64,000 nucleotides of DNA, taken from Molossus alvarezi. Taxonomy: Eukaryota; Chordata; Mammalia; Chiroptera; Molossidae. Below the pieces are notes generated by a model. That model saw only the letters and a program-made list of their open reading frames with translations. It did not search any database and was not told the origin of the DNA. Positions 42,440 through 54,182 of this stretch are shown piece by piece; positions within the stretch are counted from its first letter, which is position 1, and each line of letters begins with the position of its first letter. A program made the position numbers and the translations under genes. The stretch spans positions 2,294,001 to 2,358,000 of the forward strand of contig CM073899.1 of NCBI GenBank assembly GCA_037176705.1, written 5' to 3'.

Positions 42440-45400
42440 TTAGGACGAGGGATGAGTGTTAGGAGGAGGGGTGAGTGTTAGGAGGAGGGTGAGTGTTAGG
42501 AGGAGGGGGTGAGTGTTAGGAGGAGGGTGTGTGTGTTAGGACAAGGGGTGAGTGTTAGGAGGAGGGGTGTGTGTTAGGACGAGGGGTGAGTGTTAGGAGG
42601 AGGGGTGTGTGTTAGGACGAGGGGTGTGTGTTAGGACAAGGGGTGTGTGTTAGGACAAGGGGTGAGTGTTAGGAGGAGGGTGTGTGTGTTAGGACGAGGG
42701 GTGTGTGTTAGGACGAGGGGTGTGTGTTAGGAGGAGGGGTGTGTGTTAGGACGAGGGGTGTGTGTTAGGACGAGGGGTGTGTGTTAGGACAAGGGGTGAG
42801 TGTTAGGAGGAGGGGTGTGTGTTAGGACGAGGGGTGAGTGTTAGGAGGAGGGGTGTGTGTTAGGACGAGGGGTGAGTGTTAGGAGGAGGGGTGTGTGTTA
42901 GGACGAGGGGTGTGTGTTAGGACGAGGGGTGTGTGTTAGGAGGAGGGTTGAGTGTGTTAGGACTAGGGGGTGTGTGTTAGGAGGAGGGGTGACTGTTAGG
43001 ACGAGGGGTGAGTGGTAGGAGGAGGGTGTGTGTGTTAGGACGAGGGGTGAGTGTTAGGACGAGGGGTGAGTGTTAGGAGGAGGGTGTGTGTGTTAGGACG
43101 AGGGGGTGTGTGTTAGGACGAGGGGTGAGTGTTAGGACGAGGGGGTGTGTGTTAGGACGAGGGGGTGTGTGTTAGGACGAGGGGTGAGTGTTAGGACGAG
43201 GGGGTGTGTGTTAGGACGAGGGGGTGTGTGTTAGGACGAGGGGTGAGTGTTAGGACGAGGGGGTGTGTGTTAGGACGAGGGGGTGTGTGTTAGGACGAGG
43301 GGTGAGTGTTAGGAGGAGGGGTGTGTGTGTTAGGAGGAGGGGTGAGTGTTAGGACGAGGGGTGAGTGTTAGGAGGAGGGGTGTGTGTGTTAGGAGGAGGG
43401 GTGAGTGTTAGGACGAGGGGTGAGTGTTAGGAGGAGGGTTTGTGTTAGGACGAGGGGTGAGTGTTAGGACGAGGGGTGAGTGTTAGGAGGAGGGTGTGTG
43501 TGTTAGGAGGAGGGGTGAGTGTTAGGACGAGGGGTGAGTGTTAGGAGGAGGGTTTGTGTTAGGACGAGGGGTGAGTGTTAGGACGAGGGGTGAGTGTTAG
43601 GAGGAGGGTGTGTGTGTTAGGACGAGGGGGTGTGTGTTAGGACGAGGGGTGAGTGTTAGGACGAGGGGGTGTGTGTTAGGACGAGGGGTGAGTGTTAGGA
43701 CGAGGGGTGAGTGTTAGGAGGAGGGGGTGAGTGTTAGGACGAGGGGTGAGTGTTAGGACGAGGGGTGAGTGTTAGGACGAGGGGTGAGTGTTAGGAGGAG
43801 GGTGTGTGTGTTAGGACGAGGGGGTGTGTGTTAGGACGAGGGGTGAGTGTTAGGACGAGGGGGTGTGTGTTAGGACGAGGGGTGAGTGTTAGGACGAGGG
43901 GTGAGTGTTAGGAGGAGGGTGTGTGTGTTAGGACGAGGGGGTGTGTGTTAGGACGAGGGGTGAGTGTTAGGACGAGGGGTGAGTGTTAGGACGAGGGGTG
44001 AGTGTTAGGAGGAGGGTGTGTGTGTTAGGACGAGGGGGTGTGTGTTAGGACGAGGGGTGAGTGTTAGGACGAGGGGTGAGTGTTAGGAGGAGGGTGTGTG
44101 TGTTAGGACGAGGGGGTGTGTGTTAGGACGAGGGGTGAGTGTTAGGAGGAGGGTGTGTGTGTTAGGACGAGGGGTGAGTGTTAGGACGAGGGGTGAGTGT
44201 TAGGACGAGGGGTGAGTGTTAGGAGGAGGGTGTTTGTGTTAGGACGAGGGGGTGTGTGTTAGGACGAGGGGTGAGTGTTAGGAGGAGGGGTGAGTGTTAG
44301 GACGAGGGGTGAGTGTTAGGACGAGGGGTGAGTGTTAGGACGAGGGGTGAGTGTTAGGAGGAGGGTGTGTGTGTTAGGACGAGGGGGTGTGTGTTAGGAC
44401 GAGGGGTGAGTGTTAGGACGAGGGGTGAGTGTTAGGAGGAGGTTGTGTGTGTTAGGAGGAGGGGGTGTGTGTTAGGAGGAGGGGGTGTGTGTTAGGAGGA
44501 GGGGGTGTGTGTTAGGACAAGGGGTGTGTGTTAGGACGAGGGGGTGTGTGTTAGGAGGAGGGGGTGAGTGTTAGGAGGAGGGGTGAGTGTTAGGACGAGG
44601 GGTGTGTGTTAGGACGAGGGGGTGTGTTTTAGGACGAGGGGGTGTGTGTTAGGACGAGGGGTGAGTGTTAGGACGAGGGGTGTGTGTTAGGACGAGGGGT
44701 GAGTGTTAGGAGGAGGGTGTGTGTTAGGAGGAGGGGTGAGTGTGTTAGGAGGAGGGGGTGTGTGTTAGGACAAGGGGTGTGTGTTAGGACGAGGGGGTGT
44801 GTGTTAGGACGAGGGGGTGTGTGTTAGGAGGAGGGGTGAGTGTTAGGAGGAGGGTTTGTTTTAGGAGGAGGGGGTGAGTGTTAGGAGGAGGGGGTGTGTG
44901 TTAGGAGGAGGGGGTGAGTGTTAGGAGGAGGGTGTGTGTGTTAGGAGGAGGGGGTGAGTGTTAGGAGGAGGGGGTGTGTGTTAGGAGGAGGGGGTGAGTG
45001 TTAGGAGGAGGGTGTGTGTGTTAGGAGGAGGGTTGAGTGTGTTAGGACTAGGGAGTGTGTGTTAGGACAAGGGGTGAGTGTTAGGACGAGGGGTGAGTGT
45101 TAGGAGGAGGGTGTGTGTGTTAGGACGAGGGGTGTGTGTTAAGACGAGGGGTGTGTGTTAGGAGGAGGGTTGAGTGTGTTAGGACGAGGGGTGTGTGTTA
45201 GGACGAGGGTGAGTGTTAGGAGGAGGGTTTGTGTTAGGAGGAGGGGTGTGTGTTAGGACGAGGGGTGTGTGTTAGGACGAGGGGTGTGTGTTAGGAGGAG
45301 GGTTGAGTGTGTTAGGACTAGGGAGTGTGTGTTAGGACAAGGGGTGAGTGTTAGGATGAGGGGTGAGTGTTAGGAGGAGGGTGTGTGTGTTAGGACGAGG

Positions 45401-46935
45401 GGGTGTGTGTTAGGACGAGGGGTGAGTGTTAGGAGGAGGGTTTGTGTTAGGAGGAGGGGTGTGTGTTAGGACGAGGGGTGTGTGTTAGGACGAGGGGTGT
45501 GTGTTAGGAGGAGGGTTGAGTGTGTTAGGACGAGGGGTGTGTGTTAGGACGAGGGTGAGTGTTAGGAGGAGGGTTTGTGTTAGGAGGAGGGGTGTGTGTT
45601 AGGACGAGGGGTGTGTGTTAGGAGGAGGGTTGAGTGTGTTAGGACTAGGGGGTGTGTGTTAGGACGAGGGGTGTGTGTTAGGAGGAGGGTTGAGTGTGTT
45701 AGGACGAGGGGTGTGTGTTAGGACGAGGGGTGTGTGTTAGGACGAGGGGTGAGTGTTAGGAGGAGGGTTTGTGTTAGGAGGAGGGGTGTGTGTTAGGACG
45801 AGGGGTGTGTGTTAGGACGAGGGGTGTGTGTTAGGAGGAGGGTTGAGTGTGTTAGGACGAGGGGTGTGTGTTAGGACGAGGGGTGTGTGTTAGGACGAGG
45901 GGTGTGTGTTAGGAGGAGGGTTGAGTGTGGTAGGACTAGGGGGTGTGTGTTAGGACGAGGGGTGAGTGTTAGGAGGAGGGTTGTGTGTTAGGAGGAGGGG
46001 GTGTGTGTTAGGAGGAGGGGGTGTGTGTTAGGAGGAGGGGTGAGTGTTAGGAGGAGTGGTGTGTGTTAGGACGAGGGGTGAGTGTTAGGACGAGGGGTGT
46101 GTGTTAGGACGAGGGGGTGTGTGTTAGGACGAGGGGGTGTGTGTTAGGACGAGGGGTGAGTGTTAGGACGAGGGGTGTGTGTTAGGACGAGGGGTGAGTG
46201 TTAGGAGGAGGGTGTGTGTTAGGAGGAGGGGTGAGTGTGTTAGGACGAGGGGTGAGTGTTAGGAGGAGGGTGTGTGTGTTAGGACAAGGGGTGTGTGTTA
46301 GGACGAGGGGGTGTGTGTTAGGACGAGGGGTGAGTGTTAGGACGAGGGGTGTGTGTTAGGACAAGTGGTGTGTGTTAGGACGAGGGTGTGTGTGTTAGGA
46401 CGAGGGGTGAGTGTTAGGAGGAGGGTGTGCGTGTTAGGACGAGGGGGTGTGTGTTAGGACGAGGGGGTGTGTGTTAGGACGAGGGGTGAGTGTTAGGAGG
46501 AGGGTGTGTGTTAGGAGGAGGGGGTGTGTGTTAGGACGAGGGGGTGTGTGTTAGGACGAGGGGTGAGTGTTAGGAGGAGGGTGTGTGTTAGGAGGAGGGG
46601 TGTGTGTTAGGACGAGGGGTGTGTGTTAGGACGAGGGGTGTGTGTTAGGACAAGGGGTGTGTGTTAGGACGAGGGTGTGTGTGTTAGGACGAGGGGTGTG
46701 TGTTAGGACGAGGGGTGAGTGTTAGGAGGAGGGTGTGCGTGTTAGGACGAGGGGTGTGTGTTAGGACAAGGGGTGTGTGTTAGGACGAGGGGTGTGTGTT
46801 AGGACGAGGGGTGTGTGTTAGGACGAGGGGTGAGTGTTAGGAGGAGGGTGTGCGTGTTAGGACGAGGGGTGTGTGTTAGGACAAGGGGGTGTGTGTTAGG
46901 ACGAGGGTGTGTGTTAGGACGAGGGGTGCTGTTAG
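42440..46935. repeat. 4.5-kb G-rich minisatellite, 18-20 bp units
   Basis: Units are GTGAGTGTTAGGACGAGGG and GTGTGTGTTAGGAGGAGGGG with 18, 19 and 20 bp versions, roughly 230-250 copies. The plus strand is almost free of C except at the GACGAGG position, where C alternates with G (and A). Three-unit and longer blocks are repeated, so the array has higher-order structure. The unit includes GTTAGGA, one base from the telomere hexamer. Mixed unit lengths block any long frame. Strong G/C strand asymmetry makes R-loops or G-quadruplexes plausible; that is inference. Confidence 0.97.
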
Positions 46936-47555
46936 GGAGGTGTCCGGTCCTGCGCAGAGCTGGGGGAGCTCAGGGAAACCCCGGCGGGAGCAGGTGGTCC
47001 CTGTGTCACAGGGGAGGCTCTGTCCGCTGCCCCTGCCAGTGGCCAGTGGGGAGTCTGCAACCGCTTGTCACCGTGTGAAGAGCCTGGAGCCGGGAGGACA
47101 GGGACCCGGCACACAAGTATCCGGCATGTAAACTACCTTTGTCCTCTAAGAAGTATTTCTTTTTCGTCATGACACATCTGGTGAGCATCTGAGGACCCCA
47201 CACTTAGCAGAGACCGTCTACAATGGCAGATGAGTATAAACATGAAAATGTATGAAACGCAGTGATATTTAGGAAGAAAAGTATCCTACATTAGTGGTTG
47301 CCTTCTGATAACCGATCATCTCTAATTTTTTGTGTGGACAATGAAATTGATCTGGGAAACCTCTTCAATTTATTGTCATTCCTTACATGGCCATATTATC
47401 ATTCAAAAATCCCGAAGCAATCAATTATGATTGATAGAAGTGAAACTGGGAGTGATAGCAAACTTTTGGAGAACACAAATTAGCACATGTAAGATACAAG
47501 TGTTCTTCTTCTATTTAGTGATTAGCCATCTGATTTCTATATAATATTTCCCAAG
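46936..47555. other. Unique stretch flanking the minisatellite
   Basis: About 46936-47110 is GC-rich, then AT-rich. Nothing recognised; the frames entering from the array are shadows. Confidence 0.5.
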
Positions 47556-47570
47556 TTAGTCCTCATTTTA

Positions 47571-47773
47571 TTCCACTAAAAAAATTTTTTTTCTTTATTG
47601 ATTTTTGAGAGAGAGGAAGGGAGAGGGAGAAATAGAAACATTGACTGGTCACATCCTGCATGCCCCCACTGGGGATCAGACCCACTACCTGGGCATGTGC
47701 CCTGACAGGGAATCGAACCGGCGACCTGTTGGTGCAGGGTCAACGCTCAACCACTGAGCCGCACCAGTCAGAC
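47571..47773 (-). mobile_element. VES-type (type A) SINE with perfect 15-bp TSD
   Basis: Complete copy; TTAGTCCTCATTTTA lies at 47556-47570 and 47774-47788. The middle has lost the second CATCGATG block (ACATTGACTGGTCACATCC). Confidence 0.95.
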
Positions 47774-47788
47774 TTAGTCCTCATTTTA

Positions 47789-48685
47789 ATTCAGTTTAAT
47801 CACCTCCACAGATATTCACTGAGCCAATAGCATTCGGGTTTTAGCTTCAGGAGGTACATGGATAAAATGTTAGTGGTTAAGATGGAGGAGATTCATCTGA
47901 ACTTGACTTTGGGAAATTAATTTGGCTTTTGGAGGATTAGATTTTCTCACTTTAAAATGGGAGATTGAATAAAACAAACTTTCATAGTCCTTTCATTGAT
48001 CTCAGAGTATGAGTTTCCGTGACCCGCAGCCTCTGGCGGGTTTGTCTGCTCCTGTGCCCATGAAAACACAGGGACGCTGTGTAGGGCTTTGCCAGCCGAG
48101 CGCAGGCCCCGGATCTGCGCAGAGCGGCGCCCGGCTGCCATCACGGTCACCAGCATTCTTTCTTTTTCCAGCGGACACTTTACTGCCCCAAAACTTCTGC
48201 CTGAATCTGAATCATAAATGTGTTCACAGACGTTCCCAGTTTTCCTTAAAACCATATGGAAACGACACTGGTTTTCTCGAGCTGACCATGTGACAAAGCG
48301 TCATCGCTTTCGCTGTATATTTAGCCAAAGGCAATGGAAATCACCGGTACACATCATTTATTTGAGTCAGAGGATCTTTTCTATTTTTTTAAATCATTTA
48401 AAAAACATTTCATTTGAACCCTGACAGTGAAACAGTACAGAGTGCCTCCCTCCTGCTGTCACTCAGAGAGAGTTTTATAAAACACCGAGTCATGTTCGCA
48501 AATGCACCAGTGACGCCGCGTCTGTGCTGGGTGACAGCCGTGTGCCTTCGCTGGTGCTCAGAGATCGCGGCTGGTGCTGCGTGTGCTGGTTCCCTGGGAC
48601 AGATCCACTGCTTGAAGTGAGCAACTACAGGGTCGTTCTATCAGGAACGCAGTCCTTGCAAAACGGCAGGCCTGTATATGATTGT
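47789..48685. other. Unique DNA, no gene recognised
   Basis: A good 3' splice-site look-alike (CATTCTTTCTTTTTCCAG at about 48155-48172) is not followed by a convincing donor. No repeat recognised. Confidence 0.45.
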
Positions 48686-48689
48686 ATTA

Positions 48690-48886
48690 CTTTCTTGATT
48701 TTAGGAGAGAGGAAGGGAGAGGGAGAGAGAGATGGAAACACTGATGAGTGAACATCCATCGGCTGCCTCCTGCACGCCCCCCTGGGGATCAGGTCCACCA
48801 CCGGCGCGTGTGCCCTGACCGGGAATCCAGCAGGCGACCTATTGGTGCAGGGTCGATGCTCAAACACTGAGCCACACTGGCTGGGC
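48690..48886 (-). mobile_element. VES-type (type A) SINE
   Basis: TTCTTGATTTTAGGAGAGAGG, TCCATCGGCTGCCTCCTGCA and GAGCCACACTGGCTGGGC. Moderately diverged complete copy. Confidence 0.92.
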
Positions 48887-49234
48887 TGTATAATTTTTCA
48901 TTATTTTTTTTTATTATTTAAAGCTGAGATTTTACAGGACTAGGAAGCATGACAGTGACGGAGGCGTGGCGGCTGTCGGGGTGCAGTGCAGGGCTCCCCT
49001 CTGCAGGGCGGTGCACCCCGGCCAGGCTCCCAGGGCGCCCCGTCCCCCTGCCTCCGCCCCGTGCAGACAGTGCCACTGGAGCGCCTGTGGGCTCGGGGTC
49101 CCGCCTTAGGGTCCGCCACGGGGGGCCCCAGCCGGCGGTGCCCGGGCACTGAAAGGGGGTGGCCTTTTGTCGGGCTCCTTGTGAATGAACATGTCATAAC
49201 AACTGCATGTTAAATGTGTGGAAAGAGGAACAAA
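48887..49234. other. Unique stretch with GC-rich pocket
   Basis: About 48955-49160 is GC- and CpG-rich with no recognised gene. Confidence 0.45.
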
Positions 49235-49555
49235 AAATAAACTAGAAACTCACTCCTAGACACACACACATTGACAGCTGTTAGCGGGGAGAGGCTTCGG
49301 GGACTGGGTGAGAACGGTGACGGGACTAAGCAGACCGACGGCGACCAGGACACCTCGCAGATGCAGACGGCAGTGGTGACGCCAGAGGAGAAGCGAGGGG
49401 GGAGCAGAGGGTGAGGGGCCCTGCTGATGGAAGGAGACTGGACACGGGCTGGGAACACACAGTCCGGTGCACAGATGACGTGTTGTACCCCTGAAACCTA
49501 CATAATTTTATTCACCAATGTCACCTCAATAAATTCAACGAAAACTGAAAATAGA
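49235..49555 (+). mobile_element. Older LINE-1 3' tail
   Basis: Same plan as 37352-37575: GCTGATGGAAGGAGACTGGA, GATGACGTGTTGTACCCC, TGAAACCTACATAATTTTA and CAATGTCACCTCAATAAATT. The two copies share order and sequence but are each diverged. Confidence 0.6.
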
Positions 49556-50156
49556 GTAAAACTTTGTAAACCTGATGTTCACCCTCCTGGCTATTGCTTG
49601 ATATGTTAGAAGAAAATACACTGGCACTGAACATCCAAACACATTAGATAAACGAGGTCAGATCCTTACTTCCCACTGGTTTCGATGCGTTGTGATCAGA
49701 TTCAGTTTGTTAGAAGCAGAAATAAGCTCAGTTCACTCTTCAAGACTGCCAAGTGGTGAAAGTGCAGATTCAAAGGATGTCGACACGTGTGTCGGTCAGT
49801 TGCCTTATCACCGTAAAGACTGTGTCTCGTAATGACCAAGTCCGTCCCCTGTCCTCTGACTGAGACGGGTGGCGGCCAAACCCCACAGGCCTGCGGTCCT
49901 CTGTGTCTCCCGCCTCATTGCATGGGGCCAGTGTTCGGTTTCCTTGAGAGATTTTATTAGTCAGAGTCCCAGTGAAACATACACCGGTCTTTTTCGTGTC
50001 CTATGCATATGTAGAAATGTTCTGTGTTTCATAAATGCTTATTAGAGAACCCAGTAAGCCCCCCAAATCTCTGTGGGTGCCATTTCGGTCTTCCCAGCAA
50101 GGGTGACCAGTCTCTGCTGGAGCCCACGCTTCCCAAGAGGTGGGTGCAGACATAGC
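49556..50156. other. Unique stretch
   Basis: Nothing recognised. Confidence 0.45.
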
Positions 50157-50165
50157 AAGTGCTGT

Positions 50166-50377
50166 CTGCCATGCCCGCTGGTGTGGCTCAGTGGTTGAGC
50201 ATCGACCCTGCACCAAGAGGTCGCTGGTTCGATTCCCAGTCAGGGCACGTGCCCAGGTTGTGGGCCGATCCCCAGTGGGGGGCATGCAGGAGGCGGCCAA
50301 TCGATGTTCTCTCTCATCGATGTTTCTATCTCTCTCCCTCTCCCTCCCTCTCTCTTAAATCAATAAAGAAAAAAAGA
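50166..50377 (+). mobile_element. VES-type (type A) SINE, near consensus
   Basis: ATGCCCGCTGGTGTGGCTCAG head, intact B box GGTTCGATTCCC, CATCGATG blocks intact and an AAATCAATAAAG tail. The duplicated target AAGTGCTGT is at 50157-50165 and 50378-50386. Among the best preserved type A copies in the window. Confidence 0.95.
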
Positions 50378-50386
50378 AAGTGCTGT

Positions 50387-50605
50387 GCGTCACCATACAG
50401 CTTTGGTTCCAGTGTTTACAAAGTTGTTTTTAAGCATATACTTCTACACAGATGTTTAAAGCCGTGGTTTACGCATTCTATTGACTCTACCATTTGTCTT
50501 CGTGATCGTAATAGAGGACAGAGCTGAAAATTCTATTAAATTTGGAGTTTTCCCAAAATACATGAAATTCTTGGATGATCAGCCTAATTCTATAAACTAC
50601 ACTGC
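50387..50605. other. Short unique stretch
   Basis: AT-rich, non-repetitive. Nothing recognised. Confidence 0.4.
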
Positions 50606-50735
50606 AAGCTAGATATCTGTTTATTTATCTACATCTGTATCAATATCTCTATATATGCATATAGCTAATGTAAGCTGGATATCTGTTATCTACCTACATC
50701 TGTATCAATATCTCTACATATGCATATAGATCATT
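50606..50735. repeat. Two-copy tandem duplication, about 65 bp
   Basis: AAGCTAGATATCTG (from 50606) and AAGCTGGATATCTG (from 50672) each continue through ACATCTGTATCAATATCTCT to TATGCATATAG. The copies differ by a small indel and a few substitutions. This is a simple local duplication. Confidence 0.93.
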
Positions 50736-51519
50736 TTATTTCCTCACACTTAGAATGTGGGGCCAGTTATATACACATTATTTATATATGTCATTAATAT
50801 GAATGACATGCATATTGTTTTTACGTGTAAATATACAGTCTCTCTTTCACCCTGTGTCTATTGAGAGTTGATAGACTTGGAAGGAAGCTTTGGAAAATAT
50901 GGGGGATCACAGCTCCTTGACTGTAAAAGATAAGGAACAGACTAGCATGACCTGAAGGGCCTTGAGCATCTAGGAACCTGGAGGTCAAGGCCCAGAGAGA
51001 GTCCGTGGACTGGGGCCGGCCCACAGGAGCCCTGGCTCGTCCGCAGACCCAGGGAGTCCAGCTGGGGGGCCCGGTCGGTCGCAGGCCAAAGGTAACCGGT
51101 GACGGTCAGGTGAGTTCTCCAAGTCCTGTGCTGCTGGCCAGCAGGCGGGTATGGGGTGCCCCCCCAAAGTAGCTCAGACTACATCCCTCCTCTTTCCTCT
51201 TGGCCTTCAAGACCTCTCATTCATGATGTTTTGTCTGAGTTACCACCTTAGGAAATTGTGCCCCAGAAAGATATTAAGCTTTGCAGGGAAAGGAAAACAA
51301 AACAAAAAAAAGACCAAGAGAAGGTACTGATGTGGGTAATTACAGCTTTTGGTTCATATTCTTTCCATATAAGTATTAGGATTGCATAACTGGGATACTA
51401 ATGTAGAAATGTTATTGATATGAAGGATTTGATAACGTGTTAATATTGATCCAATTTTGTTCTGTTCAATGCAATATAACTATGCCAAACTTTTATTCAG
51501 TTAATGTAAAGAGACTTCA
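50736..51519. other. Unique stretch, no gene recognised
   Basis: Nothing recognised. The GC-rich part around 50990-51170 has short minus-strand frames only. Confidence 0.45.
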
Positions 51520-51690
51520 GAGAAGGGGATTGGGGGGAGGGATGAGATAAACCAAAGAACTTATACGCAGGTGTACGTAATCATGGCAGACAACGGTGCT
51601 TGGGGCGTGGGATCCGGAGGAGGGTGCCTGGGGGGGAAAAGGAGAAACATCTGTAACTAAAATAAATTAACTAATAAAAAATATTTTTAA
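51520..51690 (+). mobile_element. LINE-1 3' UTR fragment
   Basis: GATAAACCAAAGAACTTATA, a G-rich block and AAAAGGAGAAACATCTGTAA with an AAATAAATTAACTAATAAA tail match the 3' ends of the other LINE-1 copies. Only about 170 bp was inserted. Confidence 0.92.
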
Positions 51691-51840
51691 AAAGATACAG
51701 AAGATTAAATAAAACATAATCAAGAATCAAAATAAGGGAAGATAGGTAAAATGCACGCACTATAAGCTAGTCTTATACAGACATTAAATGCTAAAATAGA
51801 TGTCCAAAATGCGTCATTTTGAGTTAAAATGGTATCTATT

Positions 51841-52098
51841 GCCCTGGCCAGTATTGTTCAGCTGTTAGAGCATTGGCCTGCAGACCAGAAAGTCCTGGGT
51901 TCAGTTCCCACTAAGGGCATGTACCTCGGTTGCCATTTGTCCCCAGGCCTGGTTGGGGTCTTGTGGGTGGCAACCAGTTGATGTGTCTCTCTATTGATGT
52001 TTCTCTCTCTCTCTTCCTTCCTCTCTCCCTCCTGTTCTATCTGAAGATAAATGCAAATAAATAAAATGTCTTCGGGTGAGGATTAAATAAAAAGAAAA
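51841..52098 (+). mobile_element. Type B SINE with TSD
   Basis: GCCCTGGCCAGTATTGTTCAG head is mutated in the A box. The tail is GGTGAGGATTAAATAAAAAG. Target GGTATCTATT lies at 51831-51840 and 52099-52108. Confidence 0.95.
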
Positions 52099-52108
52099 GG
52101 TATCTATT

Positions 52109-52280
52109 ACAGTCTCCCTAGACCCTCGAATATGTGATGGTAGGTAAGAAGTTTTCAAAATTTGACTTAGATTATTAGTAGGATCCTCAGAGATTAAAGT
52201 CTTTGTTATGCTTGGGGTGGAGGGAGGAAGAAATGAGCTGGCCTGTAAATCCTGAGAGAGCGAGAGAGCGAGCCCTACAC

Positions 52281-52333
<53 letters not shown>

Positions 52334-53203
52334 TAACTCTATTTCCAGTCTTTTCTCAATGAAAGGTTCAACGGCTAAGCGTGATCAAAACACTTGGCTC
52401 CATTTCGCACCACAAGGACATTTAGAGGTCAGCCAATGCATCTCTGAAGCATGCAGCTGGTGACTGCTGAGGACACTTGACTTTCTGATGGATGTATTTT
52501 CACACAAGAAGTTCACTGACAATAAACAAAACTGCCTGCCACACAGTCAGAAATGATGGTGATGTGTTAAAATTATAGCTTGTGCACACTTCCTGCGAGA
52601 AAAGTGAGCGTCAGAGTGCTGTCGTTGGAAGGCCCATCCCATCCTGGAATGCGCGATGACCTTGTCAAGGTGCTGACGGAAAGGTGACGGGTAAGTATAT
52701 TGTGCTCGGGTCGTGGAGCTTAGGGCTTGTTAAAAACACGGTCCACCGCTCTGTTCGCCCTCATTTCGCAAAAGGAGACTGAAGTTTTAGTACAAGAAAA
52801 CGCACAAACATGTGGAGAATGAACTAAAGAGGAATCAACAAAGAAAAGTCTTGGGGAGCTATCTTAGTGCTTAGTTATTTCAGACCAAGTGGCATTGCAA
52901 ACACTTAAAGGCAGATATTAGCGAGAATTAATGCTGAATCACAGCGAGAGGTCGGCGCTTCCCCATCGATCATCGGGAACTTATTTCTGTTTTCATTCTC
53001 TTGGTGGCTCTACTCTTAGCGCCGTTCTTACTATGTGATACACTGTCAAGGAGCACATGCTTGTGCATAACTTTTCTTCGCAAAATTACATGGCTAATTC
53101 TGTAGTTAATAAAGTGAATAAACACCTTTCGTGGTGTCAACTCTAAATCCCCATTGTTAACCTCTTCTTAGTTCATCACCCCTGCCCTGCTACTTGAACT
53201 GTT
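52109..53203. other. Unique DNA, no gene recognised
   Basis: Includes a GATA/GACA microsatellite. A strong donor-like GTAAGTAT at about 52690 lacks a convincing partner acceptor. Confidence 0.45.
52279..52334. repeat. (GATA)n(GACA)n microsatellite
   Basis: Five GATA units followed by about eight GACA units and a final GATA. A single T-to-C change has spread through part of the array. Confidence 0.95.
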
Positions 53204-53218
53204 AAGAACAAATGGGAC

Positions 53219-53379
53219 AGCTCTGGCCGGTTTGGCTCAGCAGTTAGAGCGTCGGCCTGCGGTCCAGAGAGGCCCGGGTTTGGTTCCTGCTAAGGGCATG
53301 TATCTCGGTTGCGGTTTGTCCCCGGCCCTGGTTGGGGTCGTGTGGGTGGCAACCATTCGGCGTGTCTCTCTCGCACTGA

Positions 53380-53426
<47 letters not shown>

Positions 53427-53494
53427 CGCCCCTCTCCCTCCCGCTCTGTCTGGAGGTACAATGCACAAATGTCCTCTGGTGAGGATTAAAAAAA
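53219..53494 (+). mobile_element. Type B SINE with long (TC)n and perfect TSD
   Basis: The TC-rich middle has expanded into about 20 uninterrupted TC units (53384-53423). Duplication AAGAACAAATGGGAC is at 53204-53218 and 53495-53509. The head and the TGTCTCTCTCGCACTGATG block are intact. Confidence 0.96.
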
Positions 53495-53509
53495 AAGAAC
53501 AAATGGGAC

Positions 53510-54110
53510 GTTCACAGAGGTGTGTCTGTCTCGAGCCGCCCGGGTGACCCCTTAGGACCAGAACGTTTTCCTGCTGGTGGGATTGTGGTCCCCAGACAGT
53601 CCTCAGCTGTCATCTTGGGATTGATTTGGCCAAAGTGATTCCTCAGGTCCATGGCCCCTCATTTGTAGGATTACCAGTTGTTACAGGTAAGGAGGACCTG
53701 GTCATTCTCCTCATCTAGAAACAACTCCAGAGGCCTCTCTGTGTCTGCTTAGCCATTGGCCAGACTAAATCCCAGCTCAGCTGCTCCCTGCCTGGTCCCT
53801 CTCCCTCCCTTCTCATCCCCAGACCCATTCACTGTACACTTAACACGGTTAACATAGTAGGTTTGATGTTATATATCTTTTACCGCTATTTGACAGACAA
53901 GGTGTTTGCATTTCAGATGCTTGTTAGACACACTGGCTCCACTGCGGGGCGTGAGGTGAGAGGCCCCCCTTCCAGCTTTGCTGAACTGGACACTTTCCAC
54001 GAACACGCACCACCTTTCCCCAAACAAAACAGCTCACTGGTTTGGACTTGTGAATTGGGCAATTCTTCTCTTGCAAAAAATAACCTTTTAACCCTTTCTT
54101 TGACTTTCAG
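53510..54110. other. Unique DNA upstream of exon-like segment
   Basis: No repeat recognised. The last bases form a pyrimidine tract and AG described in the next entry. Confidence 0.4.
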
Positions 54111-54182
54111 ATATACACATGCAGATGCCATCGATATGAAAGTCACACGTCCAGCGGAGTCCCAGGACACCGAGGAAAAATG
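54111..54182 (+). other. Candidate exon, 72 bp
   Basis: A consensus-like 3' splice site (AACCCTTTCTTTGACTTTCAG) immediately precedes the segment, and a good 5' splice site (AAAATG|GTAAGC) follows. The length is divisible by three. Two of three frames are open; one reads YTHADAIDMKVTRPAESQDT and another CRCHRYESHTSSGVPGHRG. I recognise neither peptide. It is the best splice-flanked segment I found, but such pairs also occur by chance, and nothing else in the window extends a gene model. Confidence 0.2.

Noticed and set aside
42440..46935. Possible CRISPR array or telomere tract
   Set aside because: Units are directly adjacent without spacers and the genome is mammalian. The unit is not TTAGGG; it is a minisatellite.
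48173..48293. Exon start after TTCTTTCTTTTTCCAG
   Set aside because: No suitable donor follows within a plausible exon length.
50166..50240. tRNA-like heads of the SINEs as true tRNA genes
   Set aside because: They keep A- and B-box-like motifs but cannot form a full cloverleaf and are followed by SINE bodies and A-rich tails.
52600..52696. Strong donor-like GTAAGTAT
   Set aside because: No upstream acceptor gives a plausible exon; isolated donor matches are common by chance.
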